A DNA stretch of 64,000 nt from Anaerocolumna sedimenticola (lineage in GTDB: Bacteria > Bacillota > Clostridia > Lachnospirales > Lachnospiraceae), in assembly GCF_009931695.1 (NCBI RefSeq), contig NZ_CP048000.1:1877501-1941500 (forward strand), read 5' to 3'. This document shows positions 20,650 through 31,856 of the stretch, piece by piece; the first letter of the stretch is position 1; every line of letters begins with the position of its first letter. The notes under the pieces are model-generated. The model saw only the letters and a program-made list of their open reading frames with translations, did no database searches and was not told where the DNA came from. The position numbers were made by a program, and so were the translations under genes.

Positions 20650-21109
20650 GATTTCTCCTATAATAAAAGTATGGTAGTATTCAGTATTCCTGAGAAATTC
20701 TTTGAATTTCGAGTTGATCTGCGCAAAGTATTGGAAAATATGCCCCAATATGCATTTTATGAAACATCTATATTTCTGCATATTTTGTAAGCCTAAATGC
20801 AAGCATGCAGTTGCATACCTGCAATGTTTCTTAGAACCGCAGTGACTGCATGGTCACGAAGTAAGTCAATCTATATTCATTTAATAAATTATACCATAAT
20901 AGTCCTTAAATGATAAGGTGTATAAAATATAATACCATTCAATGAATTAATGATAAAAATCTGCTGCCCGGTTTGATAATTATTCTATCTTACGTTTTAA
21001 GGGATAATAGATATAATAGAGGAGTAGGTAATGAAGAAAAACTTTAATAGATACATTAAGGTAATAATTCTCATTAACGATTGTATTACAAATTAAGATA
21101 AGGAGAAGG
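20650..21109. other. Divergent intergenic region with R1 repeat and small palindromes
   Basis: 460 bases separate the leftward kinase and the rightward binding-protein gene. It holds R1 copy 2, the palindromes ATGCAAGCATGCAGTTGCAT (20797-20816) and GTGACTGCATGGTCAC, and the AAGGAGAAGG ribosome site at 21100. Promoters for both directions must lie here; none is clear enough to mark. Confidence 0.5.
20704..20765 (+). repeat. Intergenic repeat R1, copy 2
   Basis: It shares GAGTT-ATC-GCGCAAA and AATATGCATTTT cores with 3414-3475 in the same orientation. It lies 55 bases upstream of the kinase start, but on the opposite side relative to the gene's direction when compared with copy 1. Confidence 0.55.
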
Positions 21110-22555
21110 ATGAAAAAAATGAAAAAATCAGTAAAAAAAGTATTAGCTATGGTTCTTATTGGTATAATGTCAGTAAGTTTGATGTCGGGCTGCGGCAAAA
21201 AAGAAGATACCGGCAGTACTGCTTCTACCGATACGTCGGCGGAAAGCAGTACAAGCACAGCAGATGGTAAAACCTCCGATGTAAAAATGGAAAAAATCCG
21301 TGTATGGTCCTCTAATGCCCATGAAAAAGAACTGAGATTACAGCAGATTGAAAAATTCAACAACACAATTGGTAAAGAAAAAGGAATTGAAATCGAGTAT
21401 ACAGTTTATGGTTCAAACTGGATGGATGCTATGAAAGTTGCCGCTGCAGCAGGGGAAGCTCCGGAATTATTCCAGCCATCCGGACAATTTCTTTTAGATT
21501 TTGTTAACGCCGGTTATTTAGTCCCTGTCACGGATCTTCCCGGTGGTGACGAATTCGTTTCCCAATACGAAGGCAGTCTGGTAAACAATCAGCACATAAT
21601 TAACGGAAAGGTATATACATTACCTTATAATTTAACAACTTTTAAATTTATCGTTAATGATGACTTATTCAAAAAAGCGGGAATTACCGAATATCCGAAA
21701 ACCTGGGATGAAGTAAGAGAAGATGCAAAAATTATTACGGAAAAAGGTAACGGACAAGAATATGGCTGGATCTTAGGTTTACAGTCGAACTGGATGATAA
21801 GCAGTTATATTACCAGGCCAAATGCACAGAATGTAGGACATTTAGGCTTTAACTGGGAAACCATGAAATTTGATTATTCCGCATTTGCACCGGTTGTAGG
21901 AGCAATTAAAGGAATGGTTGATGACGGAAGTGTATTCCCCGGATTTGAAGGTTTGGATGCGGATGCCGCAAGAGCACAATTTGCAGAAGGAAGAGTTGGT
22001 ATGATTGTAGGTGCAAGTTTTGATACGGCAGTTTACAACGAACAATTTCCTGCAAAATGCAACTGGAAAGTTATCCCTGTGCCATCCTATACGGAAGACG
22101 GTCCAAAATATAAGGAATTTGTTGACGCAACTTCCCTTTTAGGAGTAGGGGCAGCCGGTCTTGATAAGCCGGAGAAGACATTGGAAGTTATGAAATTCTT
22201 CTATTCCGATGAAAATATGGCTCAAATGTATGAACAATCCCTATACATTCCTTACAGACAGCAGGCCATTGATATGGCAAAATCACAACCGGCACAAAAA
22301 GGTTTTGCAGAATTCTCCGATGTACCGGAAAAGAACTTAATGTTACCATCCCCGGACTCTAACGTTACGGTTGAGGGGGATGCTTACAGAGAAACAATTA
22401 TGAAATTCTTTGCCGGAGGTTTCGGTGACGAAGATGTAAAAGATGTTTTGGCAGACCTGGATAACCGTTATAATAAAGCATTAGGTGATCTGGACCCTGA
22501 ACTATTAAAATCCTTTGAACTTACTCCTGAAGTATTGGCAAGTTTAAAGAAATAA
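21110..22555 (+). CDS. Sugar ABC transporter substrate-binding lipoprotein (CUT1)
   Basis: A 481-residue lipoprotein with signal peptide and lipobox VSLMSGCGKK (Cys about 27), a Ser/Thr linker, and an SBP_bac_1 domain with VYTLPYNLTTFKFIVNDDLFKKAG and EYPKTWDEVREDAK. It heads an operon with an FAD oxidoreductase and two permeases. The start may be 21110 or the ATG at 21119; AGGAG at 21101-21105 is close to the first. A different substrate from the 12.9-kb system is likely given low resemblance between the two proteins. Confidence 0.92.
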   Translation: MKKMKKSVKKVLAMVLIGIMSVSLMSGCGKKEDTGSTASTDTSAESSTSTADGKTSDVKMEKIRVWSSNAHEKELRLQQIEKFNNTIGKEKGIEIEYTVYGSNWMDAMKVAAAAGEAPELFQPSGQFLLDFVNAGYLVPVTDLPGGDEFVSQYEGSLVNNQHIINGKVYTLPYNLTTFKFIVNDDLFKKAGITEYPKTWDEVREDAKIITEKGNGQEYGWILGLQSNWMISSYITRPNAQNVGHLGFNWETMKFDYSAFAPVVGAIKGMVDDGSVFPGFEGLDADAARAQFAEGRVGMIVGASFDTAVYNEQFPAKCNWKVIPVPSYTEDGPKYKEFVDATSLLGVGAAGLDKPEKTLEVMKFFYSDENMAQMYEQSLYIPYRQQAIDMAKSQPAQKGFAEFSDVPEKNLMLPSPDSNVTVEGDAYRETIMKFFAGGFGDEDVKDVLADLDNRYNKALGDLDPELLKSFELTPEVLASLKK

Positions 22556-22650
22556 AACGGATAAGCTAGCAAAGCAATCAAGTAAATGAATGATGTAAAG
22601 TTAAATTATTAAGGTAAGTACCAAAAAGTAGTAATATTCTGATTTTTATA

Positions 22651-22703
22651 GGATCCGATAATTGGTTTAAGTATGATATTATTTTTAAGCCGATTATCGG
22701 ATA
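22651..22703 (+). promoter_or_regulatory. Stem-loop between binding-protein and oxidoreductase genes
   Basis: TCCGATAATTGGTTTAAG pairs, with G-U pairs, with TTTTAAGCCGATTATCGGA. There is no T-run after it, so it is more likely an mRNA-stabilising or processing hairpin than a terminator. Confidence 0.6.
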
Positions 22704-22768
22704 TTAAATAGATATAGTGTCGAAAGCCGCTTGTATACAGGCAGGATTGCGAATGGAGGAGAATAATC

Positions 22769-24127
22769 ATGAAAGTCACAATTCAGGAAAAACATGTGGA
22801 TATCACAAAAGAAGTAGATGTGCTTATCGTAGGAGGCGGCCCGGCCGGTATTGGCGCTTCGGTTGCTGCTGCAAGAAGCGGCAGCAGTGTAATGCTTTTA
22901 GAAAAAAGAGGGTTTCTGGGTGGAAATATTACAGGAAGTTATGTTGAAAATTGTAACCATTTTTTCTTCGGAACTGATTTTAAAGCAGATGGTATTTATG
23001 CGGAAATTGAAACAAAATATTTTATGAAATATGGCAGATCCCACGATATAAGGATAAATTCTCCCATCCGGTTCAGCAGTGAATATTTAAAAGTATTCCT
23101 GGATGAATTCCTTACCAGTGAGGGAGTTGAAATAAAGTTTCATTCTTTTGTTAATGATGTAATAGTTGAAAATAACACAATTCAATGTGTAATCATACAG
23201 AGTAAAAAAGGTCCGTTAGCAATCAAAGCGAAAGTTGTCATAGACTGTACGGGAGACGGGGACGTGGCATTTAGTGCAGGAGTTCCTTTTGAACAGGGCA
23301 GGGATTTAGACGGATTATGCCAGCCCGGCACATTAAATTTCAGAATTGCCGGTGTAAACGTTAAAAAACTTACCGATGGCGGAGATAAGTTAAAAGAAAT
23401 AGGAAAGAAATTTAAAGAAGATTACAGAGCTGGCAAGACCGGATTAAACTGTAAACGTCAGGATTTACCTTTTGGACGTCTTACTGCCGGAGGCCAGGTA
23501 TCTTACATAAACTATCCCTGCTCCTATGGGATTGATCCTACGGATGTGGATGACCTTACAAAAGGTGAGATGGAATGCAGACAATATATCATGGAATTTT
23601 ATGAATACGCGAAAACTCATTTTGAGGGGTTTGAAAATATTGAACTTGCTTCCATTGCAACAGAGATTGGTTTCAGGGACAGCAGAAGAATAAAAGGGTT
23701 ATACCGCCTGACGAAGGAAGATATTGAAGCAGATACAAAATTTGAAGATGTAATCGCCGTATATCCTAAGTTTTACGACATGTTGGCACCGGATGCATTT
23801 ATGGACGGGGACGGCAAAATGGAGGGGTTAGGTTATAAAGGACATATCTTTGTCCCTGTTGAAGGAGATAAATCCTATCGAATCCCTTTCAGAAGTTTAA
23901 TACCGGTAAATATAGATAATCTACTGGTAGCCGGAAGATGTATCTCAGCAGACCATGTTGCGGAGAGTACCATTAGAGGAATCTCAGCATGTATGCTCAC
24001 CGGGCAGGCAGCAGGCGGTGCGGCATCAATTGCCTGCAAGGATAAGGTTGCTCCTAAAGAAATTAATATTAAGGAACTGCAGGGTTTTCTTATCACTCAG
24101 GGTGTAAACTTACCAAAAGAAATATGA
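22769..24127 (+). CDS. FAD-dependent oxidoreductase (FAD_oxidored family)
   Basis: A 452-residue flavoprotein of the family often annotated as FAD-dependent oxidoreductase or FixC-like. The N-terminal Rossmann motif VDVLIVGGGPAGIGAS (about residues 18-33) binds the ADP of FAD. The middle VVIDCTGDGDVAF segment and the C-terminal LLVAGRCISADHVA motif followed by GQAAG are hallmarks of this fold. It sits inside a sugar importer operon, between the binding protein and its permeases, which implies oxidation or reduction of the imported compound. The exact substrate is unknown. An AGGAGAATAATC site precedes the ATG. Confidence 0.88.
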   Translation: MKVTIQEKHVDITKEVDVLIVGGGPAGIGASVAAARSGSSVMLLEKRGFLGGNITGSYVENCNHFFFGTDFKADGIYAEIETKYFMKYGRSHDIRINSPIRFSSEYLKVFLDEFLTSEGVEIKFHSFVNDVIVENNTIQCVIIQSKKGPLAIKAKVVIDCTGDGDVAFSAGVPFEQGRDLDGLCQPGTLNFRIAGVNVKKLTDGGDKLKEIGKKFKEDYRAGKTGLNCKRQDLPFGRLTAGGQVSYINYPCSYGIDPTDVDDLTKGEMECRQYIMEFYEYAKTHFEGFENIELASIATEIGFRDSRRIKGLYRLTKEDIEADTKFEDVIAVYPKFYDMLAPDAFMDGDGKMEGLGYKGHIFVPVEGDKSYRIPFRSLIPVNIDNLLVAGRCISADHVAESTIRGISACMLTGQAAGGAASIACKDKVAPKEINIKELQGFLITQGVNLPKEI

Positions 24128-24153
24128 TATGAAAGGATGCAACAGGTGTTGAG

Positions 24154-25089
24154 ATGAAAGCAGATAAAGTTAAGTCTCTTAAGTTGGAACATAAAAAGCA
24201 GAAAGGCTTAAGTAAAGATTCGGTTCAGGCATTTTTGATGGTATTACCCATGCTAATTGGATTTTTTATTTTTACATATATACCGATTATTTATATCCTT
24301 CGTTACGCTTTTTATAAATATGATGGTTTTACAGCCGGTCAGTTTATAGGATTTGATAATTTTATTCGATTATTTATGAGAGATCCTGCATTTTGGAAAT
24401 CATTAGCCAATACAATGATTTATGTAGGTAAGTTAATTATTGAAATACCGTTAGCTCTAATATTAGCAGTCCTTTTAAACCAGCGTTTAAAAGGAACGGG
24501 TTTTTTCAGAGTAATGTTATTTTTACCGTCTATTATGAGTACTGCTATCATAGGACTTATATTTTCCCTTATGTTTGCAGCATACCAGGGGGTAATCAAC
24601 GGTATGCTTCAGGACATCGGTCTCATTACCAGACCTATTAACTGGTTCGGGAATAAATGGTCTGCCATGTCGGTTCTGATTATGGCCTCCGTATGGCAGT
24701 CAGTGGGAATTAACATGATATTTTTCCTGATGGCTCTACAGAACATACCAAAAGAATTATACGAATGTGCTAATATTGACGGTGCATCCGGCTTCAGAAG
24801 ATTTTTCAGTATTACACTCCCAATGATAGCTCCTATTTTTCAAGTTGTGTTACTTATGGCCATCGTAGGAAGTATCAAGGTAAGTGATTTAGTTTTGGCT
24901 TCTACCAACGGACAACCCGCTGGACAGACGGAAGTAGTTATGACCTATGTATTTAAGTACTTTTTCGGTTATTCCGGACGGGCTGTGGAGATCGGTTATG
25001 CATCTGCGATGGCTATCATAACCGGCATTTTCCTTGGATTAATCACCTTGGTATATTTAAAGCTTAGTAAAAAAATGAAAGCAGAATAG
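24154..25089 (+). CDS. Sugar ABC transporter permease (MalF/UgpA type)
   Basis: A 311-residue membrane protein with six helices. The N-terminal cytoplasmic tail is basic, and the first helix begins FLMVLPMLIGFFIFTYIP. The EAA loop (PKELYECANIDGASGFRRF) lies near residue 205. It starts 26 bases after the oxidoreductase stop and is followed 10 bases later by its partner permease, so all four genes form one operon. No ATPase is encoded. Confidence 0.92.
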   Translation: MKADKVKSLKLEHKKQKGLSKDSVQAFLMVLPMLIGFFIFTYIPIIYILRYAFYKYDGFTAGQFIGFDNFIRLFMRDPAFWKSLANTMIYVGKLIIEIPLALILAVLLNQRLKGTGFFRVMLFLPSIMSTAIIGLIFSLMFAAYQGVINGMLQDIGLITRPINWFGNKWSAMSVLIMASVWQSVGINMIFFLMALQNIPKELYECANIDGASGFRRFFSITLPMIAPIFQVVLLMAIVGSIKVSDLVLASTNGQPAGQTEVVMTYVFKYFFGYSGRAVEIGYASAMAIITGIFLGLITLVYLKLSKKMKAE

Positions 25090-25099
25090 GAGGAGAATT

Positions 25100-25951
25100 A
25101 TGCCTGGAAGCCAAAAGAAAATAATGAGAAACACGGTTATATATTTCATATTGATTATTACATTAATTGTTGCAATATTTCCGGTATTTTACACATTTAT
25201 GGCATCCTTTAAAGGTAATCTGGAAATACTCACAAGCGGTAATCGTATTATACCGAAGAAATTTGTACTGGACAATTATATCCAGGCCTGGAAATTGGGT
25301 AACTTCAGCAGATATACCTTTAACAGTGTATTTATGTCATTCTTTATCGTGACCGGTACCATTATATCCTGTACTGTATCCGGTTATGTTTTTGAGAGAG
25401 GAAAATTCTGGGGTAAAGAGATACTGTTTGCCATGGTTATATCCTCCATGTTTGTATCCCTTGGAAGTTTAACCTTATATCCGACCCTGATGATTGCCAA
25501 GGGATTTCATATGAACAGATCTTTATGGGGTGTTATCATCATCCGTGTATTAGGACTTAATGTTACTAACCTGTTTATTGCAAGAGGATTTATTAAAACA
25601 ATCTCCAATGAAATTGATGAAGCTGCGAAGATTGACGGTTGTTCCTTTTTTGGTATTTACCGCCATATCATCTTCCCTTTATGTAAACCATTAATTGCTA
25701 CCATTGGTATTCTGGAGTTCAGAGCTGCCTGGAATGATTACCTCATGCCGTTGGTTTTTACCTTGTCAAATCCGGAGAGAATGCCGTTAGTTGTTGGTGT
25801 AGTTAATTTAAAAAGTTCGGGGGAAGCAGCATCTTCCTGGAATCTGATGCTGGCTGGAACAGCGATTTCTATTGTACCTATGATATTAGTGTATATGATA
25901 TTTAACCGTTACTTTATAGAAGGACTTACCAGCGGGTCCGTAAAAGGCTAA
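25100..25951 (+). CDS. Sugar ABC transporter permease (MalG/UgpE type)
   Basis: A 283-residue partner permease with six helices. The EAA loop SNEIDEAAKIDGCSFFGIYR lies near residue 175. The C-terminal YFIEGLTSGSVKG tail is characteristic of CUT1 MalG-like subunits. AGGAGGAG precedes the ATG closely. It is the last gene of the importer operon before the GH43 gene, which is 245 bases further on. Confidence 0.92.
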   Translation: MPGSQKKIMRNTVIYFILIITLIVAIFPVFYTFMASFKGNLEILTSGNRIIPKKFVLDNYIQAWKLGNFSRYTFNSVFMSFFIVTGTIISCTVSGYVFERGKFWGKEILFAMVISSMFVSLGSLTLYPTLMIAKGFHMNRSLWGVIIIRVLGLNVTNLFIARGFIKTISNEIDEAAKIDGCSFFGIYRHIIFPLCKPLIATIGILEFRAAWNDYLMPLVFTLSNPERMPLVVGVVNLKSSGEAASSWNLMLAGTAISIVPMILVYMIFNRYFIEGLTSGSVKG

Positions 25952-26196
25952 AACCTGTACTCTTACAACAGAAAAAGGGACAGTTGCGAAATACCAGGTT
26001 TATGGAACTTGTTTAAAATTGTAGCAAGGAATATAGTATCTGAATTTAGCGACTGCCCCTATTTATTATATCTGGGAAAATAAAGTGATAAATAATCAAG
26101 TAGATCGAGTAGTTTGCAAGGTAATAAATTTCAGAGAATCTGCTTTGATGATAAAAGAAAAACTTAAATATATAATATACAGAAAGGAAAATGATT

Positions 26197-27779
26197 ATGA
26201 AAACCATAACAAACCCAATTTTAAAAGGATTCAATCCGGATCCCTCCATCTTAAGAGTCGGTGATGATTATTATATCGCTACTTCTACTTTCGAATGGTT
26301 TCCCGGGGTACAAATCCATCAATCCAAAGATCTCATTCACTGGAAATTAATTGCTAGGCCTCTTAACCGGATATCACAGCTGGATATGCGGGGGGCGGGA
26401 AGCTCTGAGGGTGTTTGGGCACCCTGCTTATCCTATGATAAAGGTACCTTTTATCTGATTTATACCGATGTAAAGCTATGGGGTTACGGAGGAGCAAGGG
26501 ATTTACATAACTATATGGTGACAACTAAGGATATTACAGGAGATTGGTCCGAACCGATCTATCTAAACAGCAGCGGATTTGATCCCTCCCTGTTTCACGA
26601 TGAAAACGGACGAAAATGGCTGGTGAATATGCTTTGGGATCACAGAAAAGGGAAAAACCGATTTGCCGGTATTATGCTGCAGGAATATTCTGCGGAGGAA
26701 AAAAAACTGGTCGGACAGGCGGTTAATATATTTAAAGGCACAGAATTAGGACTGGTGGAAGGACCTCATCTATATCAACGAAATGGATATTATTATTTAT
26801 TAACGGCAGAGGGGGGACCCGTTATAAACATGCGGTTACCTTTGCAAGATCAAAGGAAATAACAGGACCATACGAAGTCCATCCTAACAACCCTATATTG
26901 ACCTCCTGGAACGACCCGGCATTAGAATTGCAGAAAGCCGGTCATGGCAGTCTGGTGGAAACACAGAATGGGGAATGGTATATGGCACACCTGTGCGGAA
27001 GACCTTTGCCGTCCAGGGGACGGTGTGTTTTAGGAAGAGAAACCGCTATCCAGAAAATGATCTGGAGGGAAGATGACTGGATTTATTTAGAGGGGGGCGG
27101 TAATAATCCTAAAGTTACCGTACCGGCACCGGATTTAAATGAGGTTATCTGGACGGATATGAATACAAGAGATGATTTTAACAGTGAAGTTTTAAATATG
27201 CATTTCCAAAGTCTTAGGGTACCCCCTTTTGAGGATTCGTTATCTTTAAAGGAACGCCCCGGGTATTTAAGACTTAAGGGGCGGGAATCCTTAGGGTCTA
27301 AGTTTCATCAAAGTTTAATTGCCAGACGCCAGCAGGCTTTTAAGTATACTGCAATAACATCTCTGGAATTTAGCCCGGATTCTTTCCAGCAGATGGCGGG
27401 GTTAATTGCCATGTATGACATTAATAATTATTTTTATTTAAATATCACCTTTGACGAGGAAAAAGGCAAGGTATTAAGTATTACAACCTGTGACAACGGA
27501 AATTTTGATGAACCGGTTGCAGATAAGGTACCTCTGGGAGATTTCAATCCTTGTTATCTTAAAGTGGATGTAGATTATCATCTGCTTCAGTTTTATTATT
27601 CGACAGATGAAACAGACTGGATAAAGTTTGGACCCGTATTTGATGCCAGTATCCTGTCCGATGAGTATACGGAACCCAGCCGTTTTACCGGAGCATTTGT
27701 AGGATTATGCTGCCAGGATTTATCCGGACAGAGAAAACCTGCGGATTTTGATTTTTTTGATTACAGAGAGAGAGATTAG
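26197..27779 (+). CDS. GH43 beta-xylosidase (one-base frameshift)
   Basis: Cytoplasmic exo-acting glycosidase that would release xylose from imported xylo-oligosaccharides. It has no signal peptide. Catalytic residues of the five-bladed GH43 propeller are recognisable: base Asp in GFNPDPSI (about residue 14), pKa-tuning Asp in [11 protein letters not shown], and acid Glu in [11 protein letters not shown]-terminal beta-sandwich follows (about residues 330-527). The frame breaks at G6 (26811-26816); a seventh G restores [10 protein letters not shown] and a single 527-residue enzyme of normal length. It follows the second sugar importer, which may therefore carry xylo-oligosaccharides. Confidence 0.9.
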
Positions 27780-27913
27780 TTTTTAGTAACAAAAGAAGAT
27801 TTAACTGACAAAAGTCCTCACAAATTATATCTATATAAGCTCGTATGCATTCAATATATTATATTGGACTTTTGATACTCAAATCATAATATAAAATACG
27901 GAGGATAAATAAG

Positions 27914-30046
27914 ATGAGGAATCATAAACAATTAATAGAAGGAGTAACGGCTTTAAGACCTGAGTTTAAGGAAAAGAAAATGGAAACCAGGTCTAAAAAG
28001 CAAAACAGCGGACCAGGAAAATTTGGTATTCGTACGAAACTGATAATTGGATTTATTATACCGGTATTATTTATTTTACTGCTTGGTCTTATATCCTATA
28101 CGAAAGCCTCCCAGGGTTTAATAGCCAACTATGAGCAGGCTACGAAAAAAACAATTGATATGACAGCCAATTATATCGGTTTCGGGCTGAATTCTGCAGA
28201 TGCGGTTGCACTGCAATATACAGTAGATAAGGATATATCCGGTTATGCCCTGGGTCTTTATAATTCCAAACCTTTGGAAATGTCAAATTTAATGACATCA
28301 GTAAATAATGATATGATGGCAAAAGCAATGTCGGAACAATTTATAGAAAGCATTCAGATTATAACCAGAAGTGATGTCAAGATATTTTCCAGTAAAAATA
28401 AAAACATGGATGGGTTTTACGATGAGCTGTTAAAGGAAAAGGAAGGGGAGTATCTAAACAATACGGAAAAGAAGTCTTACTGGATTGGGGAACATTCCTT
28501 TACGGACAGTAAGTTAGGAACCACCAAAGAAGATTATTCCTTATCTTTATTAAAGAATTTCGAAGCAAAAAATGCCTGTGTCATTATTGATATCAAATCT
28601 AAAACAATTGATTCTATATTAAAAGGTTTGGATCTTGGTAAAAACAGTTTAGTGGGATTGATTACAGCGGATGGAAGAGAAATTTTATTAAACAGTACGG
28701 ATAAAAATAATCAGGACTTTAAATTCAGTTCGGAAAGTTATTTTAAGAAAAGTGTAAAAGCAAAAGAGGCAAGTGGATCCGAATATGTAACCTACAAATC
28801 GGAAGAGTATCTGTATCTATACAGTAAAGTCGGTGATACAGGTGTAATCATCAGCGCCCTGATTCCGAAAGCCTATATTATGAAGCAGGCAAATGATATT
28901 AAATATAGTACGGTTATATTAGTTGCTTTAGCTTGTATCGCTGCGATCATTACGGGTACCTATCTCTCAACAGGAATCAGTAACTGCATACAAAGTATCA
29001 CAAAAAAATTAAAACAGATCTCGGAAGGGGATTTAACCGTTACAGTCACAGTAAAACGAAAGGATGAGTTTGCGGTTTTAGCTAATAATATAACGGACAT
29101 GTTAGGTAATATGCGCGGACTGATACAGAAAGTTGCCCGGGTCAGCCGCTTAGTTTCCGATTCGGCTCGTAATGTAAAGGAAACCTCTAAAGCCATAGCA
29201 GGTACAAGTACCAATATTTCTTCAGCTATTAATGAAATCGGTCATGGTATTTCCGGCCAGGCAGAGGATTCTCAGAGCTGCTTGATGCAAATGGATGAGT
29301 TATCACAAAAAATTACCGTGGTGAATGAAAATATCGGCGAAATCCAAAGAGTTACGAATGATACAAAACAAAGAATTACGAAAGGTATCACAACAATGGA
29401 GGAACTGACAAAGCAGTCGGAAGCTACCAATAACATTACTAAATATGTGGTGGATAATATAACTGCGTTAGAGGCGAAATCAAATTCCATTAAGCAGATA
29501 ATTAAAGTCATTAATGAAATTGCTGACCAGACCAGCTTGCTTTCCCTGAATGCTTCCATTGAAGCGGCAAGAGCAGGCGAAGCCGGAAGAGGGTTTGCAG
29601 TGGTAGCAGATGAAATAAGGAAATTAGCAGATGGGTCGATACAGGCCGCCAATGAAATTAAAAGAGTTGTGGAGGAAATTATAACACAGACTACGGACAC
29701 GGTTACTACGGCAAAAAGAGCAGAAAATATTGTGGCCAGACAGGATGACATTGTAAATACAACCATCAGCTCTTTTAGAAACATGAGTATTGGTGTGGAA
29801 CGTTTGATTAATAACCTGGAAGTAATTGAACAAAATATTAAAAATATGGAGGGAGCAAGAGAAGGAACCTTAAGTGCAGTTGAAAGCATTTCCGCTATAT
29901 CTGAGGAAACTCTGGCAGCTTCTTACTCCGTGGATGAAACCGTTGAACTGCAGAACAACTCCGTAGATGCATTGGAAAATGCATCTGTAGTATTAAATGA
30001 AAATGCAGTGGAATTAGATGCAGCTATAAATTTATTTCGAATCTGA
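27914..30046 (+). CDS. Methyl-accepting chemotaxis protein
   Basis: A 710-residue chemoreceptor. After a polar N terminus, a membrane helix (about residues 45-65) leads into a large dCache-like extracellular sensing domain, a second helix (about 340-360), HAMP, and a long coiled-coil signalling domain with the conserved hairpin tip [27 protein letters not shown]. The receptor methylation regions flank the tip. ACGGAGGAT lies before the ATG. It is a single gene and probably senses a sugar or binding protein, which is inference from its neighbours. Confidence 0.94.
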   Translation: MRNHKQLIEGVTALRPEFKEKKMETRSKKQNSGPGKFGIRTKLIIGFIIPVLFILLLGLISYTKASQGLIANYEQATKKTIDMTANYIGFGLNSADAVALQYTVDKDISGYALGLYNSKPLEMSNLMTSVNNDMMAKAMSEQFIESIQIITRSDVKIFSSKNKNMDGFYDELLKEKEGEYLNNTEKKSYWIGEHSFTDSKLGTTKEDYSLSLLKNFEAKNACVIIDIKSKTIDSILKGLDLGKNSLVGLITADGREILLNSTDKNNQDFKFSSESYFKKSVKAKEASGSEYVTYKSEEYLYLYSKVGDTGVIISALIPKAYIMKQANDIKYSTVILVALACIAAIITGTYLSTGISNCIQSITKKLKQISEGDLTVTVTVKRKDEFAVLANNITDMLGNMRGLIQKVARVSRLVSDSARNVKETSKAIAGTSTNISSAINEIGHGISGQAEDSQSCLMQMDELSQKITVVNENIGEIQRVTNDTKQRITKGITTMEELTKQSEATNNITKYVVDNITALEAKSNSIKQIIKVINEIADQTSLLSLNASIEAARAGEAGRGFAVVADEIRKLADGSIQAANEIKRVVEEIITQTTDTVTTAKRAENIVARQDDIVNTTISSFRNMSIGVERLINNLEVIEQNIKNMEGAREGTLSAVESISAISEETLAASYSVDETVELQNNSVDALENASVVLNENAVELDAAINLFRI

Positions 30047-30130
30047 TATAGAGATTAAGCAGTATGCATAATCTCTGTGCATCCTTTGTTACTGTCCAGT
30101 TGTAAGGCTGAACGGTAACATTTTTAATTT

Positions 30131-30225
30131 CCGCGAAAGCAAAGTGAGAATTAGCAAGCTTGCTTGCAATAATTCGAACGCGCACGCGAACCGAAGAAAC
30201 TCGCAAAGCGTGTTTCTTCCGGTTT
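30131..30225 (+). repeat. Structured intergenic repeat R2, copy 1
   Basis: About 90 bases that recur at 42755-42850. It contains two stem-loops: GAATTA...TAATTC enclosing GCAAGC/GCTTGC, and ACCGAAGAAAC/GTTTCTTCCGGT with a loop TCGCAAAGCGT. The 339-base gap around it (30047-30385) holds no gene; the AGGAGCAGGG site of gltX ends it. Confidence 0.85.
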
Positions 30226-30385
30226 CTGCCTGCCTGATTAGGCTTGACAGAACCTGGTACATAGATTATATTATAACCTATATAAACCTGAAATTTGCTA
30301 TATAGTTTTTTTAAACAAATCAAAGCAGGTAACATAGTGAAAGATAATAAATAGAAAATAGATTATAATAGGAGCAGGGATAAAC

Positions 30386-31849
30386 ATGAACAGAGTAAGA
30401 ACCAGATATGCACCGAGTCCAACCGGCAGAATGCACGTAGGAAATTTAAGAACAGCATTATATGAATACCTGATTGCAAAACATGAGGGCGGAGATTTTC
30501 TTCTTAGAATAGAAGATACCGACCAGGAAAGATTTGTAGAAGGTGCGACTGAAATTATATATAATACTTTAAAATTAACCGGATTGATCCATGACGAAGG
30601 CCCGGATAAGGACGGCGGCTGCGGACCATACGTACAAAGTGAACGTCAGGCTACCGGAATCTATATGGAATATGCCAAACAATTAATTGAAAAAGGGGAA
30701 GCTTATTACTGCTTCTGTACAAAAGAAAGATTAAGCACCCTTAAGAGTGTAGTTTCGGAAGAAGAGGATAAAGAGATTGTAAAATATGATAAACATTGTT
30801 TACATTTATCCCAAGAAGAGATTGAGGCAAACCTCACAGCAGGTATTCCTTATGTTATCCGTCAGAATATCCCGTTGGAGGGTACGACTACTTTTCATGA
30901 TGCCATATACGGTGATATTACGGTAGACAATGCAGAATTAGATGATATGATTTTAATAAAATCAGATGGTTTCCCCACCTATAATTTTGCCAATGTAGTA
31001 GATGACCATTTAATGTCCATTACCCATGTTGTACGAGGTAATGAATATCTTTCCTCATCACCGAAATATACCAGGCTTTATCATGCGTTTGGCTGGGAAG
31101 AGCCAATCTATGTACACTGTCCGTTGATTACCAACGAGGAGCATAAAAAATTATCCAAACGAAGCGGACATTCCTCATTTGAAGATTTATTGGAGCAGGG
31201 ATTTGTTACGGAGGCAATCGTTAATTTCATTGCATTGCTTGGTTGGAGTTCCGGTACAAATGAAGAGATTTTTTCCTTAGAGGAATTAGTAAAAGAATTT
31301 GACTACCACCATATTAATAAATCTCCGGCGGTTTTTGATATGGCAAAACTTAGATGGATGAACAGCGAATATATTAAAAAGATGGACAATGAGTCTTATT
31401 ATGAACTTGCAATTCCTTATATCCGCGAAGTAATCCATAAAGATCTGGAGTTAAAGAAGATTGCTGATTTAGTAAAGTCAAGAATAGAAACATTCCTAGA
31501 TATAAAAGATATGATTGATTTCTTTGAGGAAATGCCTGAATATGACACTTCCATGTATACTCATAAGAAAATGAAAACCGACGAAGAAATTTCTTTAAAT
31601 ATCCTCAAAGAACAATTACCTTTATTAGAGGCACTTGATGATTATTCTGTTGCCGGAATTGAAGAAGTAATCATGGGATATATCAAAGAAAAAGGTATTA
31701 AAAACGGTATGGGCTTATGGCCGGTCAGAACAGCGGTATCCGGTAAACAGTCCACACCCGGAGGTGCTTATGAAATCATGAATATCATTGGCAAAGAGGA
31801 AAGTATCCGTCGTATTAAGCTTGCAATTGATAAATTAAGTAACAGGTAA
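30386..31849 (+). CDS. gltX: Glutamyl-tRNA synthetase
   Basis: Class I aminoacyl-tRNA synthetase charging tRNA-Glu in the cytoplasm, 487 residues. The HIGH-type motif appears as [11 protein letters not shown] (about residues 10-20), and the KMSKS-type loop as HKKLSKRSG (about 255). The order of catalytic domain then helical anticodon-binding domain is normal for bacterial GltX. A GGAGCAGGG ribosome site precedes it. Its stop is only 7 bases from the helicase gene. Confidence 0.96.
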   Translation: MNRVRTRYAPSPTGRMHVGNLRTALYEYLIAKHEGGDFLLRIEDTDQERFVEGATEIIYNTLKLTGLIHDEGPDKDGGCGPYVQSERQATGIYMEYAKQLIEKGEAYYCFCTKERLSTLKSVVSEEEDKEIVKYDKHCLHLSQEEIEANLTAGIPYVIRQNIPLEGTTTFHDAIYGDITVDNAELDDMILIKSDGFPTYNFANVVDDHLMSITHVVRGNEYLSSSPKYTRLYHAFGWEEPIYVHCPLITNEEHKKLSKRSGHSSFEDLLEQGFVTEAIVNFIALLGWSSGTNEEIFSLEELVKEFDYHHINKSPAVFDMAKLRWMNSEYIKKMDNESYYELAIPYIREVIHKDLELKKIADLVKSRIETFLDIKDMIDFFEEMPEYDTSMYTHKKMKTDEEISLNILKEQLPLLEALDDYSVAGIEEVIMGYIKEKGIKNGMGLWPVRTAVSGKQSTPGGAYEIMNIIGKEESIRRIKLAIDKLSNR

Positions 31850-31856
31850 TGAACCT

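Noticed and set aside
29272..29889. Leftward open frame of 205 residues
   Set aside because: It is antisense to the signalling domain of the chemotaxis receptor; Ser/Ile-rich composition is the mirror of the coiled coil.
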